From Vibrio tubiashii (lineage in GTDB: Bacteria; Pseudomonadota; Gammaproteobacteria; Enterobacterales; Vibrionaceae), in the NCBI GenBank assembly GCA_000775715.1, contig JRWQ01000009.1, positions 124,001-188,000 of the forward strand: a stretch of 64,000 nt of DNA, read 5' to 3'. Under the pieces are notes generated by a model. That model saw nothing but the letters and a program-made list of their open reading frames with translations. It did no database searches and had not been told where the DNA came from. Each line of letters opens with the position of its first letter. Positions within the stretch are counted from its first letter, which is position 1. Positions 47,353-55,145 of this stretch are shown here, one piece after another. Made by a program: the position numbers and the translations under genes.

Positions 47353-47697
47353 ATGATCTCTGTCCCTCTAAACAGCTTTGTTCACCGAGTACCCGACAAA
47401 TCAATTGTCTTAAGTTTGGCGATTGAAAATGGCTGTCAGTTAAAGCGCATTCGTCGCTCGAGAAACTGGCAACTCATTGGAGAAGAGCAGCAACTAAGAG
47501 CATTCATGACTCGGCTTGACCTTGATGCTCACAGATGGATAGTTGATGCCATTGATAAAGCCCTGCCTAAGCCGATTATTAACTTGGCTGATTTACTTAC
47601 TCAAACGCCCAATATGACACTGAACCAGCTAGTGGCAAAATCTGGCTGTTCATTGAAAGAAGCGAGGCAGGCGATTGACGAGTTTGAACTTTTATAA
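47353..47697 (+). CDS. Small conserved Vibrio-type protein, possibly of the ribosome recycling factor-like family
   Basis: This 114-residue protein begins MISVPLNSFVHRVPDKS and has a basic motif KRIRRSRNWQL (about 32-42), followed by a helical C-terminal part that looks like a small winged or helix-turn-helix domain (MTLNQLVAKSGCSLKEARQA). I recall a short Vibrio family named ribosome recycling factor-like with a similar RRSRNWQL motif, but cannot confirm it and the sequence does not resemble true Frr. The start ATG follows a poor ribosome site. It diverges from ahpC across 233 bp. Confidence 0.6.
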   Translation: MISVPLNSFVHRVPDKSIVLSLAIENGCQLKRIRRSRNWQLIGEEQQLRAFMTRLDLDAHRWIVDAIDKALPKPIINLADLLTQTPNMTLNQLVAKSGCSLKEARQAIDEFELL

Positions 47698-47702
47698 CAA
47701 AA

Positions 47703-47741
47703 GCACCCATTTCATCAGCCACCAAAGCTAATAAAATGGGC
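47703..47741 (-). terminator. Imperfect hairpin terminator between convergent genes
   Basis: CCCATTTCATCAGC (47706-47719) faces GCTAATAAAATGGG (47727-47740) with two mismatches; on the minus strand it runs into TGCTTTTG. It probably ends the TetR gene. Confidence 0.55.
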
Positions 47742-47801
47742 TTACGTGAGAGTCCCCAGCGAAGGAAATAGTCGTTAAATTTGAGCAATATCCACGTGAT
47801 A

Positions 47802-48413
47802 CTATGCGCGGTACTGACTCATAAACAGTCGAGTACTTTGCTCTGCTAGTACCCTCGCCTCTTGCTTAGTCAGTGATGGTTTCATACCTAACACCTGCGG
47901 CCAAAAAGCACTGCCCTTGACTAAACTGTGCAGTTGAGTGCTGGCGACAACAACGTCATCAATAGCTAAAGTCTGTTTTTCGCTTTGTTCGACTAACCAA
48001 CGAAATAAAGCAGTCTCTTGCTTCGACATCTTCTCTTCTTGATCTTTAAGCTCGTCTGGTTTGTAAAAAAAGTAACCTAGCGCCACTTTCGCTAAATCGA
48101 CATAGTGAGGATCAGTAAACACATTGATTTCACTTTCAAGCAAAGCAATTAGCTGCTGCTCTATGCTCAATTCAGCAAGGCCCGCGATGTCATCTTCCGC
48201 CATCGCGGTCTTCCATAGCTCAGACAGCAGTTCCATCACAATCGCTTCTTTAGACTCGAAGTGATTATAGACAGTACGCTTAGACACTTCTGCCATTGCA
48301 GACAGCTTATCCATACTGGTGTTCTGCACTCCAAACTCCTGAAAAGCTTGTTTTGCGGCTGCCAAAATCGCTTCGCGCTTAATTTCGCTACGACCTTTTT
48401 TTCTCGTTTTCAT
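47802..48413 (-). CDS. TetR-family repressor
   Basis: This is a 203-residue TetR-type repressor: the helix-turn-helix is at about residues 12-58 (REAILAAAKQAFQEFGVQNT, MAEVSKRTVYNHFESKEAI), followed by a C-terminal helical ligand domain. I prefer the ATG at 48413, with AGGA about 12 bp before it, over a TTG start at 48446. It is divergent from the metallo-beta-lactamase-fold lipoprotein gene, and the gap holds three GTAGTTTAC-type repeats, so autorepression and control of that gene are likely. The ligand is unknown. Confidence 0.9.
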   Translation of the reverse strand: MKTRKKGRSEIKREAILAAAKQAFQEFGVQNTSMDKLSAMAEVSKRTVYNHFESKEAIVMELLSELWKTAMAEDDIAGLAELSIEQQLIALLESEINVFTDPHYVDLAKVALGYFFYKPDELKDQEEKMSKQETALFRWLVEQSEKQTLAIDDVVVASTQLHSLVKGSAFWPQVLGMKPSLTKQEARVLAEQSTRLFMSQYRA

Positions 48414-48460
48414 ACAGTTAACGATCCTGCTCAAATCTTCTGCCAACTATTTTACACTAA

Positions 48461-48508
48461 GTAGTTTACTTTATAAACAAGACATGTAAACTACACCGTA
48501 TAGTTTAC
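48461..48508. promoter_or_regulatory. Operator repeats for the adjacent TetR-family repressor
   Basis: GTAGTTTAC (48461-48469) and GTAAACTAC (48486-48494) are perfect inverted copies, and TAGTTTAC recurs at 48501-48508. Symmetric repeats in a TetR divergent gap are the expected operator type. Confidence 0.72.
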
Positions 48509-48523
48509 TTTTGGATAGTCAAC

Positions 48524-49579
48524 ATGAAACGCATTTTGTTAGCTACTGTAGGAGCGATACTTATGACCACCTCAATTATCTCTTGTTCTAGCACTGACAA
48601 GGCAACCGCTAAACAGTACCCTGAGAAGTTCGCTAACACTGAATTGGAATACAAAAGTGGCCTAGGTGACATGTGGAAAATTGCCAAGGCCTACTTTACC
48701 ACTGAGCGTCTAAATCCTACGCCAACCTTTGATCTTCCAGTTCATACTATGACAGCCGAGCAGTTAACGGATGAACAACAAGATGTGTTGTATCGCTTAG
48801 GCCACTCAAGTATTGCGATGAAGATCGATCAACAACTGATCCTTACCGACCCTGTATTTAGTGACCGTGCGTCACCCGTACAATGGGCTGGGCCAAAACG
48901 CTTCCACCAGCCACCAATTTCATTAGATCAGCTACCTAACATCGACACCGTCCTGATCAGTCATGACCACTATGATCACTTAGATAAAGCATCCATTAAG
49001 TCGTTAACAGACAAAGTTGAACGGTTTATCGTGCCTCTTAAGATTGGCCAAACAATGCGTGATTGGGGTGTGCCTGCAGATAAAGTGATTGAGCTAAACT
49101 GGTGGGAGTCTCACGTTCACAATGGCGTTGAATATGTACTAACTCCAACTCAACACTTCTCGGGTCGTGGCCTGACTGATCGTGATGGCACGCTTTGGGG
49201 TAGTTGGGTGATCAACGGCCAGCAACATAAAGTGTTCTTTAGTGGTGACTCGGGTTACTTCTCTGGTTTTAAAGAGATTGGTGACAAGTATGGGCCATTT
49301 GATTTCACTATGATTGAAACTGGTGCCTACAATACACTTTGGGCGGATATTCATATGTTCCCGGAACAAAGCGTGCAGGCACACATTGATCTTAAAGGTA
49401 AGGTGATGATGCCAATTCACAACGGAACCTTTGATCTTGCTATGCACGATTGGAATGAGCCAATGCAGAAAGCGATGGAGATCAGTGAAGAGCGCGGCGT
49501 GACTATGGTTAGCCCAGAGTTTGGTCAGCGCGTTGAACTGTCGCAGCCACTGCCAATCAAACCTTGGTGGAACCTATAA
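48524..49579 (+). CDS. Metallo-beta-lactamase-fold lipoprotein (NAPE-PLD/RomA-like)
   Basis: The 351-residue protein carries a lipoprotein signal peptide with lipobox SIISC (Cys21) and a metallo-beta-lactamase domain: the metal motif SHDHYDHLDKAS (146-157, with His147, His149, Asp151 and His152), FFSGDSGYF and the late histidine in MPIHNGTFDLAMHDW. The sequence most resembles the NAPE-PLD/UlaG-like branch, whose members act on phospholipids or other substrates; the substrate here is unknown. Being lipidated, it should sit in the envelope. It is divergent from a TetR gene and 13 bp before a DUF5329 gene, so the two look co-expressed. Confidence 0.88.
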   Translation: MKRILLATVGAILMTTSIISCSSTDKATAKQYPEKFANTELEYKSGLGDMWKIAKAYFTTERLNPTPTFDLPVHTMTAEQLTDEQQDVLYRLGHSSIAMKIDQQLILTDPVFSDRASPVQWAGPKRFHQPPISLDQLPNIDTVLISHDHYDHLDKASIKSLTDKVERFIVPLKIGQTMRDWGVPADKVIELNWWESHVHNGVEYVLTPTQHFSGRGLTDRDGTLWGSWVINGQQHKVFFSGDSGYFSGFKEIGDKYGPFDFTMIETGAYNTLWADIHMFPEQSVQAHIDLKGKVMMPIHNGTFDLAMHDWNEPMQKAMEISEERGVTMVSPEFGQRVELSQPLPIKPWWNL

Positions 49580-49592
49580 AGAGAGTATTCTG

Positions 49593-49931
49593 ATGTTAAG
49601 GCGTTTACTGCTACTAACCAGCTTACTAGCCATGCCTGCTCACGCGAGTTTAGAGCAAGAGGTTGAGGGCTTAATTGAGCAGATTGAGCAATCACCTTGC
49701 GTCTTTATCCGCAATGGTAAGCGATATAATCAACAGCAAGCCGCAGAGCATATCCGCAATAAATGGGATTACGCTCGCGAAGACGTCGCCGATATGCAGA
49801 TTTTCATTAACGAAGTAGCGTCGAAAAGTTGGTTTAGTGGAAAACCCTACATGGTTGAATGTGGCGACAGCACCATTACCAGCAACGCTTGGCTTACGGA
49901 GCTATGGCAACAGAGTAAAGCTCAACAATAA
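49593..49931 (+). CDS. DUF5329 family exported protein
   Basis: The 112-residue protein has a signal peptide (MLRRLLLLTSLLAMPAHA) and the DUF5329-like pattern with SPCVFIRNGKRYNQQQAAEH and the C-terminal SGKPYMVECGDSTITSNAWL. The two cysteines could form a disulphide. Start at 49593, preceded by AAGAGAG; an in-frame ATG upstream lies inside the previous gene. It lies 13 bp after the metallo-beta-lactamase-fold gene and is likely a periplasmic partner under the same TetR control. The function is unknown. Confidence 0.8.
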   Translation: MLRRLLLLTSLLAMPAHASLEQEVEGLIEQIEQSPCVFIRNGKRYNQQQAAEHIRNKWDYAREDVADMQIFINEVASKSWFSGKPYMVECGDSTITSNAWLTELWQQSKAQQ

Positions 49932-49966
49932 TGTAACTTCACTTATGTAAAGCAGTACCATCAAAA

Positions 49967-49993
49967 TAGTGGCTGAAGCGATTTCAGCCACTA
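49967..49993. terminator. Bidirectional terminator
   Basis: TAGTGGCTGAA (49967-49977) pairs perfectly with TTCAGCCACTA (49983-49993) over a 5-base loop; it overlaps the stop codon of the minus-strand LysR gene. Confidence 0.8.
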
Positions 49994-50917
49994 ATTCACC
50001 ACTGTTGCGACCATTTTTCTCAACCAAACATTCTTCTCTTCATACTGATTCGATTTAAGAAACAGCAAACGGATATCAAAATCAGGAATATCGATTGGGC
50101 ATGGAATGGCTTGTAAGTCATGAGAGTAGGCTTCCATTTCCGCAAACCGTCTTGGCACGATACAAAGCAACGCCCTTCCTAACAACAGACGCCGAATGGT
50201 TAAAAAATGGCGCGATGCAACACCGACCCTCCGCTCATAACCCATTTTCGCTAATCGTTTATCCACTTGAGTTTGCAAGCTACCATCAGGGCTAACCAAA
50301 GCGTGCTCGTAAGCCACAAAATCTTCAAGGCTCATTGGTAAGTTTGCATCGACTGATTTTGGGTCAAACAGGCATAAGTGTTGCTCGGTATACAGGTGAT
50401 CCGATAGAAAACGAAGATTTATATTCTCAATGCTGCCGATGATCACATCCAAAGCTTCACTCTCAGCAATATCAACATAATTGCTACGATTCACGTTGTA
50501 AAAACTAACTTGGCTATTTGGCGATCGCTGTTTAATTACATCATAGAGTGTTGAGGCAAATAGCTGCTCTGCATAGTCAGTTAAGCCAATCTTCCACACC
50601 CCAGAATAGCTCTCCGGAGTGAAATGCTTTTTGACCAACAAATCGTTCTTGATGCTACCTAGCAACTTATCAATGATAGGAGCGATATGCTGCGCGTGCT
50701 GAGTTGGTTCCATTCGAGCGCCAACTCGCTCGAATAGAGGGTCATCAAATAACAGCCGCATTCGCTGTAGAGTGTGACTCATAGCGGATTGACTGACAAA
50801 ACATTGCTCAGCCGCAGAACTAACACTATTAGTGCGATACAGAGCTTGAAACGCGACTAGCAAGTTTAGGTCAACCCCCTTCCAGTTAAACTCTTTCAAA
50901 CCACCATCCCATTTCAT
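49991..50917 (-). CDS. LysR-family regulator divergent from chrA
   Basis: The 308-residue protein has the LysR helix-turn-helix (LLVAFQALYRTNSVSSAAEQ, then CFVSQSAMSHTLQRMR) at about residues 18-53, and a NodD/LeuO-like effector domain (VWKIGLTDYAEQLFA). It lies back to back with the chrA gene over 82 bp, which is the arrangement expected for a LysR activator and its target; the inducer is unknown. Confidence 0.88.
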   Translation of the reverse strand: MKWDGGLKEFNWKGVDLNLLVAFQALYRTNSVSSAAEQCFVSQSAMSHTLQRMRLLFDDPLFERVGARMEPTQHAQHIAPIIDKLLGSIKNDLLVKKHFTPESYSGVWKIGLTDYAEQLFASTLYDVIKQRSPNSQVSFYNVNRSNYVDIAESEALDVIIGSIENINLRFLSDHLYTEQHLCLFDPKSVDANLPMSLEDFVAYEHALVSPDGSLQTQVDKRLAKMGYERRVGVASRHFLTIRRLLLGRALLCIVPRRFAEMEAYSHDLQAIPCPIDIPDFDIRLLFLKSNQYEEKNVWLRKMVATVVN

Positions 50918-50999
50918 TCATACTAGACATCAATACTATCAATTTGAGTCATCTTAGTTCATTAAGTACATTATTGGCACTATTAAGTGAACGAGTAAC

Positions 51000-52151
51000 A
51001 TGACCATGCTGTCGATCTTTAAAACCTTTTTTATGCTTGGCTGGATCAGCTTTGGTGGCCCAGCTGCGCATATTGGCTACTTCAGAAACACTTTCGTTGA
51101 AAAACTAAACTGGCTAGATGACAAAGAGTACGCACAAATCGTCGCCCTTAGCCAGTTTCTACCTGGCCCGGGCTCAAGCCAAGTCGGTTTTGCTTTGGGC
51201 TACAAACGTGGCGGCCTCGGCGGTGCTTGCATGGCGTTTCTTGGTTTTACTCTCCCTTCCGTCATCATTATGTTGGCTTTAGCGGTTGTTAGCAGCCAAC
51301 TGACAGAGACAAGCGCATTCCAAAACATCGTTCATGGTCTCAAGCTTCTCGCTGTAGTGGTTGTGGCAGATGCGACTTGGGGGATGTACAAGAATTTCTG
51401 CAAAGAAAAGCTATCAGTAACACTTTGCTTAATGACTGCGATCGCTCTACTGCTGTTGCCGAGTATTGCTACACAAATGGTTGTACTGCTCGTCGCGGCA
51501 CTAATTGGTGTGAAATGCCTGCCCAATAAAGATCAGCAAAGCAGTGGCGAGTTTGAACCTTCTATCGCTCCTCTGGCACTGTTTGTGATTTTGCTGGTCG
51601 GTTTACCCTTTGCCGCTCAAACACTTCCGGCGCTAGGGCTATTCAATAACTTTTTCCAAGCGGGCAGCCTAGTGTTCGGGGGAGGACACGTGGTTCTTCC
51701 CCTACTGCAAAACATCGTTGGAGACCAACTAAGTCAGGATGCTTTTTTAACTGGCTATGCGGCCGCTCAAGCCGTACCGGGACCAATGTTCACCTTTGCT
51801 ACCTACATTGGCTATGAGTTAATGCCATCTGCTCCAATTGCTGGTGCGCTGATTGCTACTCTAGCGGTGTTCTTACCAGGGTTCCTACTATTACTCGGCG
51901 TACTCAAAAACTGGCAGTCACTGGCGAAAAATCACAAGGTGTCAGGAGCAATCAATGGTGTCAATGCTGCAGTAGTGGGTCTACTTCTAGCGGCGCTCTA
52001 CCAACCTGTATTTACCAGCGCGGTATTCAACCCTATCGATATCTCGCTTGTATTGGTTGGCTTCTATCTGCTTAAACAGCATAAGTTACCAATTGTTTGG
52101 ATGGTGGCGTTTTTTATCATGGCAGGTTTGGCTACGGGCTACATTGCCTAG
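51000..52151 (+). CDS. chrA: Chromate transporter family protein ChrA
   Basis: ChrA proteins export chromate through the inner membrane. The 383-residue product has two CHR domains of about 180 residues each: the first with FMLGWISFGGPAAHIGYF and LSQFLPGPGSSQVGFALGY, the second with FFQAGSLVFGGGHVVLPLL and AAQAVPGPMFTFATYIGYE. These repeated GGP.AH/GGGHV and PGP motifs are typical of the long, two-domain type. Whether it moves chromate or another anion here is not proven. It is divergent from a LysR gene and followed by a terminator. Confidence 0.92.
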   Translation: MTMLSIFKTFFMLGWISFGGPAAHIGYFRNTFVEKLNWLDDKEYAQIVALSQFLPGPGSSQVGFALGYKRGGLGGACMAFLGFTLPSVIIMLALAVVSSQLTETSAFQNIVHGLKLLAVVVVADATWGMYKNFCKEKLSVTLCLMTAIALLLLPSIATQMVVLLVAALIGVKCLPNKDQQSSGEFEPSIAPLALFVILLVGLPFAAQTLPALGLFNNFFQAGSLVFGGGHVVLPLLQNIVGDQLSQDAFLTGYAAAQAVPGPMFTFATYIGYELMPSAPIAGALIATLAVFLPGFLLLLGVLKNWQSLAKNHKVSGAINGVNAAVVGLLLAALYQPVFTSAVFNPIDISLVLVGFYLLKQHKLPIVWMVAFFIMAGLATGYIA

Positions 52152-52169
52152 AGCGAGTTCAGCAAAATA

Positions 52170-52192
52170 AAGGAGAGCATGTGGCTCTCCTT
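52170..52192. terminator. Bidirectional terminator between chrA and tadD
   Basis: AAGGAGAGC (52170-52178) pairs perfectly with GCTCTCCTT (52184-52192) over a 5-base loop, with T-rich flanks on both strands. It marks the 3' end of the Tad operon. Confidence 0.85.
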
Positions 52193-52200
52193 AGTTGATT

Positions 52201-53211
52201 TTATTGGTCTTGCTTGGCTTGCTCTTCTCGCACCAAAGCGAGCGCCCGCTCTAGGTTTTCGTTCGCCACTTTATAATAGGTCGATTTAGTGTTAATCGCT
52301 TGCTGAAGGTACGGAATCGCTTTATCAGGCTTGCCTTGTAGCGTTAGGAAGTAACCTACATTGTTAAGTGCTTCTGGTTTCTCCATATGTTGTGAGAACA
52401 CATTCAGCGCTCTATTCACTTCACCTTTAGCGAGGTAAATCAATGCAAGGTTATTTAGCGCTTTTTCATTGTCAGGATCGATATCTAATGCCTGCAAAAT
52501 AAAACGCTGCGCTTTGCGATAATCACCGGACATATAAAAAGAGTAACCGACATTGATTAAGGTTTTCACTGATTCAGGGTCTATGCTAAGCGCCTGCTTG
52601 TAAAATGCTTGAGCCAATTCATGTTGTCTATCTAGATCCGATGCAACCCCTAATCCCATAAAGGCGTATTCCGGTGAGTGAACATCAACTTTTAAACTTA
52701 CAACAGAGTTAACAGTAGCTAGATCTTTACTCTCGAACGTTTCATCATTATTAAATCTCAATTGATCGGCATTCACCGCTCGCAGGAAGTAGCTTTTGCC
52801 CTGTTCTAAGTTACCATTTCGGCTATATAAAATACCCAACTGCTCAAGCACTTGAATATTGTTTGGATTCTCTTCAATCGCGATTAAATAGGCTTTTTCA
52901 GCCAGTGCAAGATTGTTACGTGATTGGTGGATGCGACCAATATTGTATAAGGCTCGGTCACTGTACTGTCCATTTTCAAACGCTAATGAACGTATGTACT
53001 CATATAGAGCCAAATCTGAGTTGCCCGCACTTAACGCTGTATCACCTCGCTGAATGGCTTCTTTTTCAGTTTTGGGCGGCTCTTCTAATGAAAGCGTATC
53101 AATCGGCTTACCGTCATAGAGGGAAGTATCGAGTTTAGGCTCGTTGTTGTTAGCACAAGCAACAAGCAATGTGGTTAAAACGAACACCAGTAAATAACGT
53201 ATTCCTTTCAT
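52201..53211 (-). CDS. tadD: Tad pilus TPR lipoprotein TadD
   Basis: TadD is a tetratricopeptide lipoprotein that assists secretin assembly in Tad systems. The 336-residue protein starts with a lipoprotein signal peptide (lipobox LLVAC, about Cys19) and contains at least six TPR units (for example ALYNIGRIHQSRNNLALAEKAYLIAIEENP, cited here in part: NLALAEKAYLIAIEENP, and KTLINVGYSFYMSGDYRKAQ). It is the last gene of the operon, 9 bp after tadC, followed by a terminator. Confidence 0.88.
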   Translation of the reverse strand: MKGIRYLLVFVLTTLLVACANNNEPKLDTSLYDGKPIDTLSLEEPPKTEKEAIQRGDTALSAGNSDLALYEYIRSLAFENGQYSDRALYNIGRIHQSRNNLALAEKAYLIAIEENPNNIQVLEQLGILYSRNGNLEQGKSYFLRAVNADQLRFNNDETFESKDLATVNSVVSLKVDVHSPEYAFMGLGVASDLDRQHELAQAFYKQALSIDPESVKTLINVGYSFYMSGDYRKAQRFILQALDIDPDNEKALNNLALIYLAKGEVNRALNVFSQHMEKPEALNNVGYFLTLQGKPDKAIPYLQQAINTKSTYYKVANENLERALALVREEQAKQDQ

Positions 53212-53220
53212 AATAAATCC

Positions 53221-54165
53221 TTATTTTCCTAGCGTCGCTGTCAGCGCTAACATCGATGGTCCAATCGCAACAATAAAGAAGCACGGCCAAATAAACAGAA
53301 GCAGTGGAAAGATCATTTTAGTGGGTATCTTAGCCGCGATTTCTTCCACTTCCTGATTACGTTTATCACGAAAGTCTTCGGTGTACTCACGCAATGTTTG
53401 CGACAAGCTACCACCAATTCTAGAAGCATGAGAAAGCATAGTAACCAAACCCGCAATCTCTTTAACACCAGTTCGCTCCACCAACTCTCCAAAAGCATCC
53501 GACATTTCAACACCCGCTTTAATCTTGGCACATACGGTATCTAGCTCATCAGCAAAATCAGGGTGAGAAATCATAAGCTCATCGGCAACTCGGCGCAGTG
53601 CGGCACTAAAGCCTAGGCCAGATTCAGTACATACTACCAGTAAATCAAGCGCATCAGGCACACCACCGCGAATGCGTGATTGGCGTTTCTTGACCTTAAA
53701 GCCCAACACAATGTTGGGCATCAATAAGCCGACTCCAACACAAGCAAGCATGATTAGGTTTATGTTGGATACATCGGGTAAGAAAAAATATAAAGTGGCG
53801 GCAATGGCTAGGCCAACCAAAACCGACAACCCCTTAATTGAATAAAAGATCGTAATAGCATTGGCATCATGGTAACCCGCATGCATCAATTGGTTTCTAA
53901 CTGTCTCTCTATCTTTGCTATTTGAAGGCTGCATAACTGGAGCCAGCGACTCCAAAGTATTATCAAGTCTTTTATTTTTACGAAGTTTTTCTCCACCCGC
54001 AGTTTTTCGAATATCTTCCAGCTTCTTGGTCAGGGGGGACTTGGAGCCAAGCAACAGCATAAATGCCGTGAAAATGATCAATATCGTAGCGATTAAAATC
54101 AGAGCAAGAAAAGCGGCTTGCTCATCAAACTCCAACGCGTTGATTTGATTTATGAGGTTTTCCAT
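53221..54165 (-). CDS. tadC: Tad pilus inner-membrane protein TadC
   Basis: TadC is a GspF-like inner-membrane platform protein that pairs with TadB. The 314-residue product has a first helix near residues 17-40, two central helices (about 110-160) and a C-terminal helix (PLLLFIWPCFFIVAIGPSML). The conserved cytoplasmic block PDALDLLVVCTESGLGFSAA is typical of the type II/IV secretion F domain. It starts 2 bp after tadB. Confidence 0.93.
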   Translation of the reverse strand: MENLINQINALEFDEQAAFLALILIATILIIFTAFMLLLGSKSPLTKKLEDIRKTAGGEKLRKNKRLDNTLESLAPVMQPSNSKDRETVRNQLMHAGYHDANAITIFYSIKGLSVLVGLAIAATLYFFLPDVSNINLIMLACVGVGLLMPNIVLGFKVKKRQSRIRGGVPDALDLLVVCTESGLGFSAALRRVADELMISHPDFADELDTVCAKIKAGVEMSDAFGELVERTGVKEIAGLVTMLSHASRIGGSLSQTLREYTEDFRDKRNQEVEEIAAKIPTKMIFPLLLFIWPCFFIVAIGPSMLALTATLGK

Positions 54166-54167
54166 AA

Positions 54168-55136
54168 CTACACCTCAAAATTAATGATTTTTCTAATCCA
54201 CATTGAACCAATGAACAGGCTCACAACCCCGATACTGATCAAATTTAATCCCCTAGGGTCTTTATAAAGGGGTTCCACATATCCCGGGTTAATAAACGAT
54301 AGAAATAGAAAAAGAATGAATGGTGACAACACCAGAATCCAAGCCGATAAGCGACTCTCAGCCGATAACGTCTTGATCTTTCGTTGCAGCTTAAATCTTG
54401 CACGCAGTACACGAGATACTTTTTCAAGGTTTTCAGACAAATTACCGCCGGTCTCTTTCTGCAATAAAACAGCACTAGAGAAAGCCAGCATGGACACCGT
54501 CGGTGTCCGCTCTGCCATCTGCATAATTGCCATACGCATATCGTAACCGTAGTTAAGTAAATTGAAGGTGTTCTTGAACTCAATACCGATTGGCGCAGGC
54601 ATCTCGTTACCCACCTCATTAAATGCTTGTGTTACCGGTTGGCCGGCTTGTAGCATTCTACGCATTATGTCAAGGGCCTCTGGCAACTGTTCTTCAAATG
54701 CCGACAAACGATCAGAGATCTTTTTGTTGAGCCAAAAGTAGAGGAGAAACCATACCCCTACGGCAGCTACAATACTGACGTAAAAGGGCTGATGGAATAT
54801 AAATGAAATAATTAAAGCGACAATAGAAAACAGCGACGTCACGGTAAGAGTTTGGGTAAGGCTCCAGTCATAACCAGATAATTCAATTGTTTTCTTTAGC
54901 GAAGAGAAAAAACTAATTTTCACGAGTTTTCGATCAAGGGGCGTTAAGTTTTTAATATAGTGCTCATGGAGCAGCGAACGTGCCTCTTCATCAAGATTAG
55001 CTTGCGACTCTTTCAGTCTTTGAGACAACTCCTTATGTTTAGCTTTACTCCCTGCGGCAGGAAGTATCAATGCCTGAGAAATAAACACCACAGCGAAGAA
55101 AAGTAATACAAAGAATAACGTTGCATCCTGCTGCAT
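54168..55136 (-). CDS. tadB: Tad pilus inner-membrane protein TadB
   Basis: TadB is the second GspF-like platform protein. The 322-residue protein has membrane helices at about 7-27, 95-140 and near the C-terminus, with the F-domain block LPEALDIMRRMLQAGQPVTQ and FSSAVLLQKETGGNLSENLE between them. It lies between tadA (9 bp) and tadC (2 bp). Confidence 0.93.
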   Translation of the reverse strand: MQQDATLFFVLLFFAVVFISQALILPAAGSKAKHKELSQRLKESQANLDEEARSLLHEHYIKNLTPLDRKLVKISFFSSLKKTIELSGYDWSLTQTLTVTSLFSIVALIISFIFHQPFYVSIVAAVGVWFLLYFWLNKKISDRLSAFEEQLPEALDIMRRMLQAGQPVTQAFNEVGNEMPAPIGIEFKNTFNLLNYGYDMRMAIMQMAERTPTVSMLAFSSAVLLQKETGGNLSENLEKVSRVLRARFKLQRKIKTLSAESRLSAWILVLSPFILFLFLSFINPGYVEPLYKDPRGLNLISIGVVSLFIGSMWIRKIINFEV

Positions 55137-55145
55137 AACGCCCCC

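Noticed and set aside
53221..54165. Possibility that the TadB/TadC pair belongs to a type II secretion system
   Set aside because: Flanking tadA, tadZ, RcpA and RcpC and the presence of two short GspF-like proteins fit a Tad system instead.
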